A stretch of 64,000 bases of DNA from Streptomonospora nanhaiensis (GTDB lineage: Bacteria; Actinomycetota; Actinomycetes; Streptosporangiales; Streptosporangiaceae): assembly GCF_013410565.1 (NCBI RefSeq), contig NZ_JACCFO010000001.1, positions 3,038,001 to 3,102,000 on the forward strand, given 5' to 3'. Each line of letters opens with the position of its first letter. Within the stretch, counting starts at the first letter, position 1. A program made the translations under genes and the position numbers. Of this stretch, positions 29,641 to 38,209 are shown piece by piece. The notes under the pieces are model-generated. The model ran no database searches and was not told the DNA's origin. It saw only the letters and a program-made list of their open reading frames with translations.

Positions 29641-30441
29641 CTAGTCGAGGCCGGCGCGGTGCAGCACATATGCGGCCAATGGCCGGTATTCGCGCGGCGG
29701 GTATCCGTCGTCCAGGGGAACGGTGGTGAGCAGTTTTCCCTCGCATTCGGCCAGGAACAATGCGGGATCGTTGCAATCCGCAAAGCCGATTGTGGGGACC
29801 CCCGCCTCTCCGGCCGCGCCCGCGAATCCGTGGTCGGCGACGACCAACTGCGGCCACTCCTGGCCTTTCTCGGAGAGGTCGGCGAGCGCGGCGCGCATGG
29901 CGAAGGGGTGGTGGCTGTGCCGGGGGGTGCCGCCGTCCATGACGAACCCGACGCCGTCCTTCCAGACGAGCACCCGCCGGCTGGGCGGGTGCTCGGTGGC
30001 GACGTCGTAGGTGTAGCCGGCCGCCGCCGTGACCACCTCGCAGCCGCGGGCCTCCAGGGCGGACTTCCAGCTGCGGTAGGTGTCGGCGAGGCTCTTGGGG
30101 TGGCCGGTGGCGAACATCACCCGCTGCCTGCGGGCGGCGGCCTCGGCCAGGCGGTCGGCGACGGCGTCGAGCGCGTCGACGGTGCGGTCGGGGTCGATGG
30201 TGTCGATCCCCCACTGGTGCCCGTGGTCGGCCACCACGCCGCAGCGTTTGGCCATGAGGTCGAGCACCTCGGAGAACGACCACTCGTGGTCGAAGGTGAG
30301 GCCGAACTGGTAGTAGGGGTCCTTCTGGCAGAGCCGCCGGTAGTGGCGCAGGTTGTTCTGCCGCGGTGTGTCGACGTGCCCGGCGATTCCGGTCCGCACG
30401 AGATAGGCGACGAGTTCTGCGCGCGAGGGCGGCCTCACCAC
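29641..30441 (-). CDS. Predicted phosphatase conserved in actinomycetes
   Basis: Soluble protein of 266 residues. It contains CGVVADHGHQWGID and, near the C-terminus, VVADHGFAGAAGEAGVP with GFADCNDPALFLAE. These repeated ADHG motifs look like metal-dependent phosphohydrolase features, but I cannot place it in a named family with certainty. The start is one of two adjacent GTG codons (30441 or 30438) after GGAGGGGAAGGGG; the longer frame lacks a comparable ribosome site. The neighbours are the small HTH gene and acuC. Confidence 0.65.
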   Translation of the reverse strand: MVRPPSRAELVAYLVRTGIAGHVDTPRQNNLRHYRRLCQKDPYYQFGLTFDHEWSFSEVLDLMAKRCGVVADHGHQWGIDTIDPDRTVDALDAVADRLAEAAARRQRVMFATGHPKSLADTYRSWKSALEARGCEVVTAAAGYTYDVATEHPPSRRVLVWKDGVGFVMDGGTPRHSHHPFAMRAALADLSEKGQEWPQLVVADHGFAGAAGEAGVPTIGFADCNDPALFLAECEGKLLTTVPLDDGYPPREYRPLAAYVLHRAGLD

Positions 30442-30682
30442 GATCCCCTTCCCCTCCGATGCGACGGCGCGCCGCCCGCGCACGGGACGGCGCGGGACCC
30501 GTGGCGGCCACGGACGATCCAAAAGGGCGTCATACCCTCTTCATGACAAATTCAACTTTGAGCGCCGCTGTCCATCGGTTGAACGCAGGGGTACCGCCCG
30601 TGGCGTATCGGGGTGGCGCCGCGGGCCGCGCTGCGGCGGACCGGGAACCCGGGCCCGGCGGCGGGGGCCGCCGGGCGGGGGG

Positions 30683-31864
30683 TCACAGGCTGGGGTCCAT
30701 GCCGTGGCTGGGGAAGACCGCCCGGCGGGTGGCCTGGATGGCCTGGTCGACGGGGTCCTCGGGGTCGAAGCCGTCCTCGAAGGGCGTGTACTGGGGATCG
30801 CGGCCGTCGGTCATGTACAGCGGCGGGAGTTCGCCGGTGCGCTCGCGGACGAACGCCCGCCAGGAGTCGGGGGTGGCCGAGGCGGGGTCGACCTGGCCGC
30901 CGGACGCCTCGGCCAGCAGGTGGGTCCAGGCGCGCGGCACGACCTGCACGAGTTCGTAGCCCCCGCCGCCCAGCAGCAGCCAGCGCCCCCCGGCGGTCTC
31001 GCGCGCCAGGCGGTGCAGGGCGGCGTAGGTGCGCCGCTGGCCGTCGAGGCTGAGGACGAGGTTGGCCAGGGGGTCCAGGGCGTGGGTGTCGGCGCCCTGC
31101 TGGGTGACCAGCACCTCGGGCTGGAACTCGCGCAGCAGCGGCGGCACGACGGCCTCGAAGGCGCGCAGCCAGCGGGCGTCGTTGGTGCCGGCGGGCAGGG
31201 CGACGTTGACGGCGTAGCCCTCGGCGCCGGGGCCGCCGGTCTCGGTGGCGCGGCCGGTGCCCGGGAACAGGGTCGCCGGGGACTCGTGCAGGCTGATGGT
31301 GAGCACGCGGGGGTCGTCGTAGAACATGGCCTGGACGCCGTCGCCGTGGTGGACGTCGACGTCGACGTAGGCCACGCGCTTGGCGCCCTGCTCCAGCAGC
31401 CAGGCGATGGCCAGGGCGGCGTCGTTGTAGACGCAGAAGCCCCACGCGTGGCGCGGCATGGCGTGGTGCAGGCCGCCCGCGATGTTGGCGGCGTGGGCGG
31501 CCTCGCCGTGCCAGACGGCCGCGGCGGCGCGCACCGACGCGCCGGCGACCAGCGCCGAGGCGTCGTGCATGTCGGGGAAGACGGGGTTGTCGGAGGTGCC
31601 CAGGCAGTAGGGGTCGTCGGGCTCCAGGGTCTTGCCGGCGCGCTTGACGGCCTCGATGTAGTCGGGCGCGTGGACGAGCTGGAGGAGTTCGTCGGAGGCG
31701 GGCTCGACGCCGTCGATCATCGTGACACCGGGGCGGTCGAAGACGCCGAACTCCCGGCTGAGCGCCATGGTGAGTTCGACGCGCACCGGCGCCAGCGGGT
31801 GCTGCGGGCCGAAGTTGTAGGAGGTCAGCCCGTCGTCCCAGGCCACGTGCAGTGAACAGGCCAT
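30683..31864 (-). CDS. acuC: AcuC-type histone-deacetylase-family protein
   Basis: Zn-dependent deacetylase of the AcuC/class I HDAC superfamily, 393 residues. Metal and active-site features are visible: FCVYNDAALAI, YVDVDVHHGDGVQAMFY and the GADTHALDPLANL segment. In Bacillus AcuC deacetylates acetyl-CoA synthetase; the substrate here is not shown. ATG 31864 follows GGGAGGG. The upstream extension is rejected because it lacks a ribosome site and family similarity. It is downstream of proC with a 126-base gap. Confidence 0.88.
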   Translation of the reverse strand: MACSLHVAWDDGLTSYNFGPQHPLAPVRVELTMALSREFGVFDRPGVTMIDGVEPASDELLQLVHAPDYIEAVKRAGKTLEPDDPYCLGTSDNPVFPDMHDASALVAGASVRAAAAVWHGEAAHAANIAGGLHHAMPRHAWGFCVYNDAALAIAWLLEQGAKRVAYVDVDVHHGDGVQAMFYDDPRVLTISLHESPATLFPGTGRATETGGPGAEGYAVNVALPAGTNDARWLRAFEAVVPPLLREFQPEVLVTQQGADTHALDPLANLVLSLDGQRRTYAALHRLARETAGGRWLLLGGGGYELVQVVPRAWTHLLAEASGGQVDPASATPDSWRAFVRERTGELPPLYMTDGRDPQYTPFEDGFDPEDPVDQAIQATRRAVFPSHGMDPSL

Positions 31865-31990
31865 GCGCCCTCCCGGACGGTGGATCGCGTGCGTGCCGAG
31901 CACGCGGGCGGTGGTGTGTGCGGCGTCACCCGCGCCTCCAGCCTAGTCAACGGCGAACCGGCGCGCGGGCGGCGGGTCGGGGGCGTGCCG

Positions 31991-32785
31991 TCACCCCTCC
32001 GACAGCCGGCGGCTGCGGTCGCGGGCGGCCTCGATGGCCTCGGTGAAGGCGGTGCGCACGCCGTGGCGCTCCAGTTCGCGCACCGCGGCGGCGGTGGTGC
32101 CCCCGGGCGAGGTGACCGCCTCGCGCAGCACGACGGGGTGGTTGGCGGGGTCGGCGAGCATCTCGGCGGCGCCGGTGATGGTCTGCGTGACCAGCTTCCT
32201 GGCGGCGGCGCGGGTCATGCCCATGGCCACCCCGGCCTCGATCATGGTCTCGGCGATGAAGTAGAAGTAGGCCGGGCCGCTGCCCGAGAGCGCGGTGACG
32301 GTGTCCATGTGGTGCTCGGGCACCCGCACGACGTCGCCGACCGAGCGCAGCAGGGACTCGGCGTGGTCGAGCTGGGCGTCGCCGGTGTGGGAGCCGGCCG
32401 CCACGGCGGTCATGCCCTTGCCCACCAGCGCCGGGGTGTTGGGCATGGCCCGCACCACGGGGGTGTCGGCGGGCAGGTGCTTCTCCAGCAGCGCCGTGGT
32501 GATCCCGGCGGCGATGGAGACCACCAGGCAGTCGGGCTTGAGGTGCGGGGAGAGGTCGTCGAGGACCTCGACCATGTCCTGGGGCTTGACGGCCAGCACG
32601 AGGGTGGACGCGCGCGCGGCGGAGTCGGCCAGGGGCGCGGCGGCGACCCCGTAGCGCTCCCGCAGCTCGGCGGCGCGGTCGGGGTGCGGCTCGGTGACCA
32701 GCACCTGGGTGGGCTCGTAGCCGGTGGCCAGCAGCCCCGCGAGCAGGGCCTCGCCCATCTTGCCGCCGCCGATGATCGCGATCAT
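31991..32785 (-). CDS. proC: Pyrroline-5-carboxylate reductase
   Basis: Final enzyme of proline synthesis, reducing pyrroline-5-carboxylate with NAD(P)H; 264 residues. The N-terminal Rossmann motif is IAIIGGGKMGEALL. The C-terminal signature PGGTTAAAVRELERHGVR and the substrate segment LSGSGPAYFYFIAE are intact. ATG 32785 has GAGG just upstream. It lies after the proline dehydrogenase gene, placing opposite arms of proline metabolism side by side. Confidence 0.95.
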   Translation of the reverse strand: MIAIIGGGKMGEALLAGLLATGYEPTQVLVTEPHPDRAAELRERYGVAAAPLADSAARASTLVLAVKPQDMVEVLDDLSPHLKPDCLVVSIAAGITTALLEKHLPADTPVVRAMPNTPALVGKGMTAVAAGSHTGDAQLDHAESLLRSVGDVVRVPEHHMDTVTALSGSGPAYFYFIAETMIEAGVAMGMTRAAARKLVTQTITGAAEMLADPANHPVVLREAVTSPGGTTAAAVRELERHGVRTAFTEAIEAARDRSRRLSEG

Positions 32786-32916
32786 GTCCTCACACCTTTC
32801 CCGTCACTTCAACGGTATCGACGCGGCGGGTATGCCGCATCCGCGGCCCCGCGGCCTGGGGAAAACCCCGGGCGGGCGGGGCCGGGCGGGCGGCGGCCGG
32901 GCGCGGGGCCGGGCGC

Positions 32917-33852
32917 TCAGTACCGGGTGAGGACCTGGCGGGCGGCGAAGGCGGCGTTGGCCGGGCGCTCGGCCACGCGCCGGACCAGGTAGCCGTACCA
33001 GTCGGTGCCGTAGGGGACGTACACCCGCACCCGCGCGCCCAGCGAGGCCAGCCGGCGCTGCTCGGTGGGCCGGGCGCCGTAGAGCATCTGGTACTCGAAG
33101 TCGTCGTAGGTGCGCCCGTAGCGGCGGGCCAGCGTGGTGGCGATGTCGATCAGCCGGGAGTCGTGGGTGGCCACCATGGGGTAGGCCGAACCGGTCATCA
33201 GCCGGCGCAGGGAGCGCACGAACGCGGCGTCGACCTCGCGCCGGCCGGTGTAGGCGCTGCCCCGCTCGGGGGCGTAGGCCCCCTTGCACAGCCGCACCCG
33301 CGCGCCCGGCTCGGCGGCCATGGCGGCGGTGTCTCCCTCGGTGCGGCGCAGGTAGGACTGGAGCACGCAGCCCACCCACGGGTGGCGGGCGCGCAGCCGG
33401 GCGACCACGCGCAGGGTGGCGGGCACGTGCCGGGCGGCCTCCATGTCGACGGTGACGGTGGTGCCGACCTCGGCCGCGGTGTCGCAGATGCGCGACAGGT
33501 TGTCGACGGCCAGGGCCTCGCCCTCCGGGCCCAGGCCCAGCCCCACGGCGGTGGGCTTGACCGACACCTCGGCCCACGAGGTCAGGCCGGTGTCGTCCAG
33601 CAGCCGCAGCAGCCGCACATAGCCCTTGACCACGTCCTGGGTGCGCGCCGGGTGGTCGGCGTCCTCGCCGAGGTGGTCGATGGAGGACAGCAGGTCGTAC
33701 TCGGCCAGCTCGCCCGCCGCGCGCACGGCGTCCTCGGCGCGCTCGCCGGCCACGAAGCGGTCTACGACGCCGCGCGTGAGGCGGGTCCCCGCCACCAGGG
33801 TGCGCAGCCGGTCGCTTCCCGATGCCGCCAGGAGAGTCTGCCGAAGGACCAT
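32917..33852 (-). CDS. Proline dehydrogenase (monofunctional, FAD)
   Basis: Oxidises proline to pyrroline-5-carboxylate and passes electrons to the quinone pool. The 311-residue protein has the PRODH barrel. Recognisable motifs are EVSVKPTAVG, VDMEAARH, GCVLQSYLRRTEGD, RLCKGAYAP and the C-terminal RVYVPYGTDWYGYLVRR. ATG 33852 is preceded by GAGGAG, whereas the longer GTG start at 33870 has no such site. The partner P5C dehydrogenase is not in the window, so this is not a PutA-type fusion. Confidence 0.9.
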   Translation of the reverse strand: MVLRQTLLAASGSDRLRTLVAGTRLTRGVVDRFVAGERAEDAVRAAGELAEYDLLSSIDHLGEDADHPARTQDVVKGYVRLLRLLDDTGLTSWAEVSVKPTAVGLGLGPEGEALAVDNLSRICDTAAEVGTTVTVDMEAARHVPATLRVVARLRARHPWVGCVLQSYLRRTEGDTAAMAAEPGARVRLCKGAYAPERGSAYTGRREVDAAFVRSLRRLMTGSAYPMVATHDSRLIDIATTLARRYGRTYDDFEYQMLYGARPTEQRRLASLGARVRVYVPYGTDWYGYLVRRVAERPANAAFAARQVLTRY

Positions 33853-34019
33853 GTCGCGCTCCTCGTTCACCGTCGTCCGGCGCCGCCCGCCGGTTTCCGC
33901 GTCCGGTGAGTGCTACCCGCCGATCGGCCGCGGATGCCGCCCGCCCGCCGCGTCCCCTCCGAGGCTACGCCGCCCCGGCCGCGCCGGGCAGGGGCGCGCG
34001 GCCCCCGTACGCCCGCGGA

Positions 34020-34817
34020 TCAGTCCGCGCCGCCGGCGGCGCCCTCGGCGCGCGCGGGGGCGGCCCCGCCCGCGCCGCCGGCCGGCAGCCGGGCCGCCAG
34101 GCCGTCGAGGAGCCGGTCCAGGCCGTAGTCGAAGTAGGCGTCCATGACCGCGCGGGGCTCAGTGCCGCGCTGGGCGGCGTAGACGGCGAGCAGGCGGGGG
34201 TGGTCGCGCATGGCCTCCTGGGTGACGGCCCACAGGCGCTCGGCCGCGTCCCGCTCGTCGGCGCCGCCGCGCCGGACCGCCGACAGCCAGGCGGCCTCGC
34301 TGGACACCATGCCGATGACGGCGGGCAGCAGCACGCTCATGGCCCGGTCGGCCTCGACCAGGTCGAACCCGGCGGCCTCCAGGACCGCCAGCACGCCCTC
34401 GGAGAAGCGCGCGAGGTTGGGGCCGAGCTGGGACAGCCCCGCCTGGCCGTGCACCGCCACGACCCACGGGTGGCGCAGGGCGGCGGCGCGCAGGTCGCGC
34501 GCGCAGGCGGCGACCGCGTCGCGCCAGGGGGCGCCGTCGGCGGGGTCGGGGACCGCCAGCTCGCCGTAGAAGCGGTCCACGACGAGTTCGATCAGCTCGT
34601 CCTTGCCGGCCACGTGCCGGTAGAGCGATGTGGCCCCGGCGCCCAGGGCGGCGCCCAGGCGGCGCATGCTCAGCGCCTCGACGCCTTCGGCGTCCAGCAG
34701 CTCCACGGCGGCGGACACGATCTGGTCCCGGCTGAGGCCGGGCTGGGCGCGGCCGCGGCGCGGGCGGGCCCACACCGAGCGGATCGGCTGGTCGTCGGCT
34801 GGCGTGTCGGCTGGCAC
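34020..34817 (-). CDS. TetR family transcriptional regulator
   Basis: DNA-binding repressor of 265 residues. The N-terminal HTH is seen in LSRDQIVSAAVELLDAEGVE and GAGATSLYRHVAGKDELIE. The C-terminal part resembles the TetR_C (tetracycline-repressor-like) ligand domain, and the last ~25 residues are Ala/Gly-rich. GTG 34817 has GGGAG five bases upstream. It diverges from the beta-lactamase-like gene across a long palindrome, so it probably represses itself and that gene. Confidence 0.88.
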   Translation of the reverse strand: MPADTPADDQPIRSVWARPRRGRAQPGLSRDQIVSAAVELLDAEGVEALSMRRLGAALGAGATSLYRHVAGKDELIELVVDRFYGELAVPDPADGAPWRDAVAACARDLRAAALRHPWVVAVHGQAGLSQLGPNLARFSEGVLAVLEAAGFDLVEADRAMSVLLPAVIGMVSSEAAWLSAVRRGGADERDAAERLWAVTQEAMRDHPRLLAVYAAQRGTEPRAVMDAYFDYGLDRLLDGLAARLPAGGAGGAAPARAEGAAGGAD

Positions 34818-34900
34818 GGCGCTCCCTCATGGCGGCACTGGCGGCTTGGCGGCTCTGGCGGCACACCCACCCTAGCGCGCCGGGGGACGGCGTTCGCATG

Positions 34901-34936
34901 TTGCGCACACCGTGCGCAATGAGTACGGTGTGCGCA
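34901..34936. promoter_or_regulatory. Operator and promoter between TetR gene and beta-lactamase-like gene
   Basis: Two nested palindromes are present: TTGCGCA-CACCG-TGCGCAA (34901-34919) and a 12-bp perfect repeat TGCGCACACCGT (34902-34913) with its complement at 34925-34936. A plus-strand promoter TTGCGC-17-TACGGT (34901 and 34924) is embedded in it, so a bound TetR would block RNA polymerase. Confidence 0.75.
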
Positions 34937-34977
34937 TCCCCGGAACACTGTTCGCAAACGGATGCCCAGGAGTGACC

Positions 34978-36354
34978 ATGCCGTTCGACCCCGCCCACTG
35001 GCAGTCCCGCCTCGACGCCCTGCGCGCGGCCCACCGCGTGCCCGGCGCCGCCCTGGCCGTCCTCGCCGGCGGCCACGTGCACGAACTGGCCTCCGGAGTC
35101 CTGCACCGGGGCACCGGGGTGGCCGCCACCCCCGACTCGGTCTTCCAGCTCGGCTCGGTCGCCAAGGTCTACACCGCCACCCTGGTCATGCGGCTGGCCG
35201 AGGAGGGCGCGCTCGACCTGGACGCGCCCGTCGCCGAGGTGCTGCCCGGCTTCGCGGTGCCCGACCCAGGCGCGAGCGCCACCGTCACCCCGCGCCGGCT
35301 CCTCAGCCACACCGGCGGCATCAGCGGGGACTTCACCCTCGACACCGGGCGCGGCGACGACTGCCTGGCCCGCTACGTCGCCGCCTGCACCGCCGTGGGC
35401 CAGGACTGCCCGCCCGGCGCCGCCGTCTCCTACAGCAGCACCGGCTACGCCGTCCTCGGCCGGATCACCGAGGTCGTGACCGGGCGGGTGTGGGACGAGG
35501 CGCTGCGGGAACTGCTGCTCGACCCGCTCGGCGCGGAGCGCACCGCCACCCTGCCCGAGGAGGTGCTGCGGTTCCGCGCCGCGATGAGCCACCTGGGCGC
35601 CCCCGGCGAGGACCCCGGGCCCGCCCCCGCGTGGACCGCCATGCCGCGCTCCGCCGGACCCTACGGCGGGATGTGCGCCTCGGCCGCCGACGTCCTGCTG
35701 CTGGCCCGCATGCACCTGGACGGCGGCACCGCCGCCGACGGCACCCGCCTGCTCTCCCCCGAGGCCGTCGCCGCGATGCGGCGCCCGGTCGCCCCCACGC
35801 CCGACCGCTGGACCGTCCACTCCTCGGCCTGGGGCCTGGGCTGGACCCTCTACGACTGGGCCGGGACACCCGGGTTCGGGCACGACGGCGCCACCCTGGG
35901 CCAGTACTCCTACCTGCGGGTGGTGCCCGGCGCGGGCGTGGCGGCGGTGCTGCTGACCAACGGGGGCGGCGCGCGGCGCCTCTACGAGGAGCTGTTCGCC
36001 GAACTGCTCGGCGACCTGGCCGGGGTGGCCCAGCCCGCGCCCTTCGGCCCGCCCGCGCGGCCGGTGGAGGCGGACACCGCCGGGATCACCGGCGAGTACC
36101 GCCGCGAGGGGGTGGAGGTCTCCGTCACCCGCACGCCCGAGGGCACCGCGCGCATGCGCTACGCGTTCGTGGACGGCATGGCCGGCTTCGCGCCGCCGTT
36201 CGAGACCCACCTCGTGCCGGTGGAGCCGGGCGTGTTCGCGGTACCGGGCATGGGCGCCTTCAGCGGCGAGTGGATGCCCGTGGTGTTCACGACCCTGGCC
36301 GACGGCACCGCGTGCGTCTACATCGGCATGCGGGCCGCGCCGCGGGTGGGCTGA
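34978..36354 (+). CDS. Class C beta-lactamase-like serine hydrolase
   Basis: Serine hydrolase of the beta-lactamase/EstB/D-aminopeptidase superfamily, 458 residues. The catalytic SxxK is in QLGSVAKVYTATLV (Ser-Val-Ala-Lys). The Tyr motif lies in SYSSTGYAVLGR, and the third box resembles GFGHDGATLGQYS. A C-terminal lipocalin-like extension follows residue ~360. No signal peptide is evident, which argues for a cytoplasmic esterase or peptidase rather than an antibiotic-resistance enzyme. ATG 34978 follows CAGGAG. It is probably controlled by the divergent TetR. Confidence 0.82.
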   Translation: MPFDPAHWQSRLDALRAAHRVPGAALAVLAGGHVHELASGVLHRGTGVAATPDSVFQLGSVAKVYTATLVMRLAEEGALDLDAPVAEVLPGFAVPDPGASATVTPRRLLSHTGGISGDFTLDTGRGDDCLARYVAACTAVGQDCPPGAAVSYSSTGYAVLGRITEVVTGRVWDEALRELLLDPLGAERTATLPEEVLRFRAAMSHLGAPGEDPGPAPAWTAMPRSAGPYGGMCASAADVLLLARMHLDGGTAADGTRLLSPEAVAAMRRPVAPTPDRWTVHSSAWGLGWTLYDWAGTPGFGHDGATLGQYSYLRVVPGAGVAAVLLTNGGGARRLYEELFAELLGDLAGVAQPAPFGPPARPVEADTAGITGEYRREGVEVSVTRTPEGTARMRYAFVDGMAGFAPPFETHLVPVEPGVFAVPGMGAFSGEWMPVVFTTLADGTACVYIGMRAAPRVG

Positions 36355-36403
36355 GGCCCGCCCGGCGGGCGCCCCTGCGGCCGGAGCGCCCGCCGGGCGG
36401 GCC
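36355..36403. terminator. Terminator between convergent genes (36354 and 36411)
   Basis: A perfect 18-bp stem (36355-36372 with 36386-36403) and a 13-base loop begin immediately after the hydrolase stop. It fills nearly the whole gap and can serve both directions. Confidence 0.85.
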
Positions 36404-36410
36404 GGAGGGG

Positions 36411-37340
36411 TCAGGTGCGGTCGACGGTGCCCTCGGAGGTCACCGCGAACGTGCGCGGGGGCGGGGAGCCGTCGTCCCGGCGGCGCATGGCGATGCGCTC
36501 GCGGCGGTCGCCCCGGGGGTCGGCGGCGGGGTCGGTGTGGATGCCGGCGAAGTGCAGCCGGGTGAAGGCCAGCGCCTCGGCGAGTTCGAGGTGGCGGGAC
36601 TCGCGGTCGGCGGCCTTGCGGGTGTTGACCTCCAGCACGATCTGGCCCCGGTAGCCGGTGGTGGCCAGGTGCTCCAGCAGCTCGGCGCAGGGCTGGGTGC
36701 CCCGGCCCGGGATCAGGTGCTCGTCGAAGCTCTGCGTGCCGGTGCCGTCGGCCATGTGCACGTGGGAGAGCCGGTCGCCCAGCGCCTTGGCCATCTCCAT
36801 GGCGTCGGAGTGCGACATGGCGCTGTGCGACAGGTCGAGGGTGACGTCGGGGTAGTCGCGGTCGAGCGGGTTCCAGCTGGGCGCGTAGGGCACGACCTCG
36901 CGGTCGCGCATGCGCACCGGGTACATGTTCTCGACCGCGAAGACGACGTCGGTCTCGTCCTGCATGCGGTTGATGCCGGCCTCGAACTCGCGGGCGTACT
37001 CCCGCTGCCAGCGGAAGGCGGGGTGGACGACGATGGTCTTGGCGCCCAGCGCCTCGGCCATCTCCTTGGACTTCACCAGCTTGCCCCAGGGGTCGCGCCC
37101 CCAGACGCGCTGGGTGAAGATCAGGCACGGCGAGTGGACGGCGAGGATCGGCACACCGTGGTAGTCCGACAGCCGGCGCAGCATGTCGATGTCCTGGCTG
37201 ACCGGGTCGGAGGAGACCAGGACCTCAACGCCGTCATAGCCGAGCTTGGCGGCGGTCTCGAAGGCCGCCGGTGTTTTCTCCGGGTAGACCGACGCCGTCG
37301 AGAGGACAACCGGCGCGTCTGGAACCTGGATAGCGCTCAC
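36411..37340 (-). CDS. Xylose-isomerase-like TIM barrel protein
   Basis: Soluble protein of 309 residues resembling sugar phosphate isomerases/epimerases and endonuclease IV-type barrels. Metal-site candidates are [35 protein letters not shown] and [11 protein letters not shown], ending with a Glu in QIVLEVNT. The substrate is unknown. The C-terminal ~40 residues are Arg/Asp/Pro-rich. ATG 37340 diverges from the methyltransferase gene over about 60 bases. The family is conserved in actinomycetes near proC/acuC. Confidence 0.8.
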   Translation of the reverse strand: MSAIQVPDAPVVLSTASVYPEKTPAAFETAAKLGYDGVEVLVSSDPVSQDIDMLRRLSDYHGVPILAVHSPCLIFTQRVWGRDPWGKLVKSKEMAEALGAKTIVVHPAFRWQREYAREFEAGINRMQDETDVVFAVENMYPVRMRDREVVPYAPSWNPLDRDYPDVTLDLSHSAMSHSDAMEMAKALGDRLSHVHMADGTGTQSFDEHLIPGRGTQPCAELLEHLATTGYRGQIVLEVNTRKAADRESRHLELAEALAFTRLHFAGIHTDPAADPRGDRRERIAMRRRDDGSPPPRTFAVTSEGTVDRT

Positions 37341-37402
37341 TCCACCAAGAGTATGCGCTGTTCGCCGATCGCGGCTCCCCGCGTGTGCCTATCCTTCCTC
37401 GG

Positions 37403-38107
37403 GTGAGAGCAGCGATGGCGGGCGCGATCCCCAGCCCCAACATCTGGAACAGCCCCGGCACCTACGAACTGGAGAACGACGCCGTCGACCCCGACGGCGC
37501 GATCGACGCCGCCATGCGCGCCGTGCGCGGCCCGGCCGGGGCGCGCGTCCTCGACATCGGCTGCGGCACCGGGTACCACCTGCCGCGCTTCGCCCGCGAG
37601 GCCGAGCACGTCATCGGGGTGGAGCCGCACGCGGAGCTGGCGGCGGTGGCGCGGGCGCGGGCGGCCGCCGCCGGACTGGCCAACGTCGAGGTCCGCACGG
37701 GCGTGGCGCAGAACCTGCCGGTGCCCGACTCCCGGATCGACCTCGCCCACGCCCGCTGGGCGTACTTCTTCGGCCCCGGCTGCGAGCCCGGCCTGGCCGA
37801 GCTGCGGCGCGTGATGCGCCGGGGCGGGGTGGCGTTCGTCATCGACAACGACGCCACCCGCAGCACGTTCGGCGGGTGGTTCCGCCGCTTCCTGCCCCGC
37901 TACGACCCCGAGGCGGTCGAGCGGTTCTGGGCGCGGCAGGGCTTCGCGCGCACCCCGCTGACCATGCGCTGGAAGTTCGAGCGGCGCGCCGACTTCGAGG
38001 CCGTGGTGCGGATCGAGTTCGACCGCGCCCTCGCCGAGGAGATCATCGCCGAGCACCCCGGCCTGGAGGTCGACTACGCCGTCAACCTGTGGTGGCGCGA
38101 GTACTGA
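37403..38107 (+). CDS. SAM-dependent methyltransferase (class I)
   Basis: Protein of 234 residues with the SAM motif VLDIGCGTGYHLPRFA near residue 50. Further motifs are GVEPHAELAAVARAR, an acidic loop, and the post-motif RVMRRGGVAFVIDND. The substrate is not evident. No ribosome site is visible; TATCCT lies seven bases before GTG 37403, fitting a -10 element of a leaderless transcript, which is why this start was chosen. The ATG at 37415 or the GTG at 37385 are alternatives. Confidence 0.75.
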   Translation: MRAAMAGAIPSPNIWNSPGTYELENDAVDPDGAIDAAMRAVRGPAGARVLDIGCGTGYHLPRFAREAEHVIGVEPHAELAAVARARAAAAGLANVEVRTGVAQNLPVPDSRIDLAHARWAYFFGPGCEPGLAELRRVMRRGGVAFVIDNDATRSTFGGWFRRFLPRYDPEAVERFWARQGFARTPLTMRWKFERRADFEAVVRIEFDRALAEEIIAEHPGLEVDYAVNLWWREY

Positions 38108-38167
38108 CCCGCGGGTACCGGCCGGGGCGCGGCGGGCGCGGTCCCCGGCGCCGCCGCAGGGGGCGGC

Positions 38168-38208
38168 GGGCCGGGCGGGGGCCGGGCGGGGGCCGGGTGG
38201 GGGGCCGG
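38168..38208. repeat. Short tandem repeat, 11-base unit
   Basis: Three consecutive GGGCCGGGCGG units (the third with one T for C), plus a partial fourth, lie between the convergent methyltransferase and esterase genes, right at the esterase stop codon. Confidence 0.7.
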
Positions 38209-38209
38209 C

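Noticed and set aside
34978-36354. Secreted antibiotic-resistance beta-lactamase
   Set aside because: No signal peptide, and there is a C-terminal extra domain; better described as a beta-lactamase-fold hydrolase of unknown substrate.
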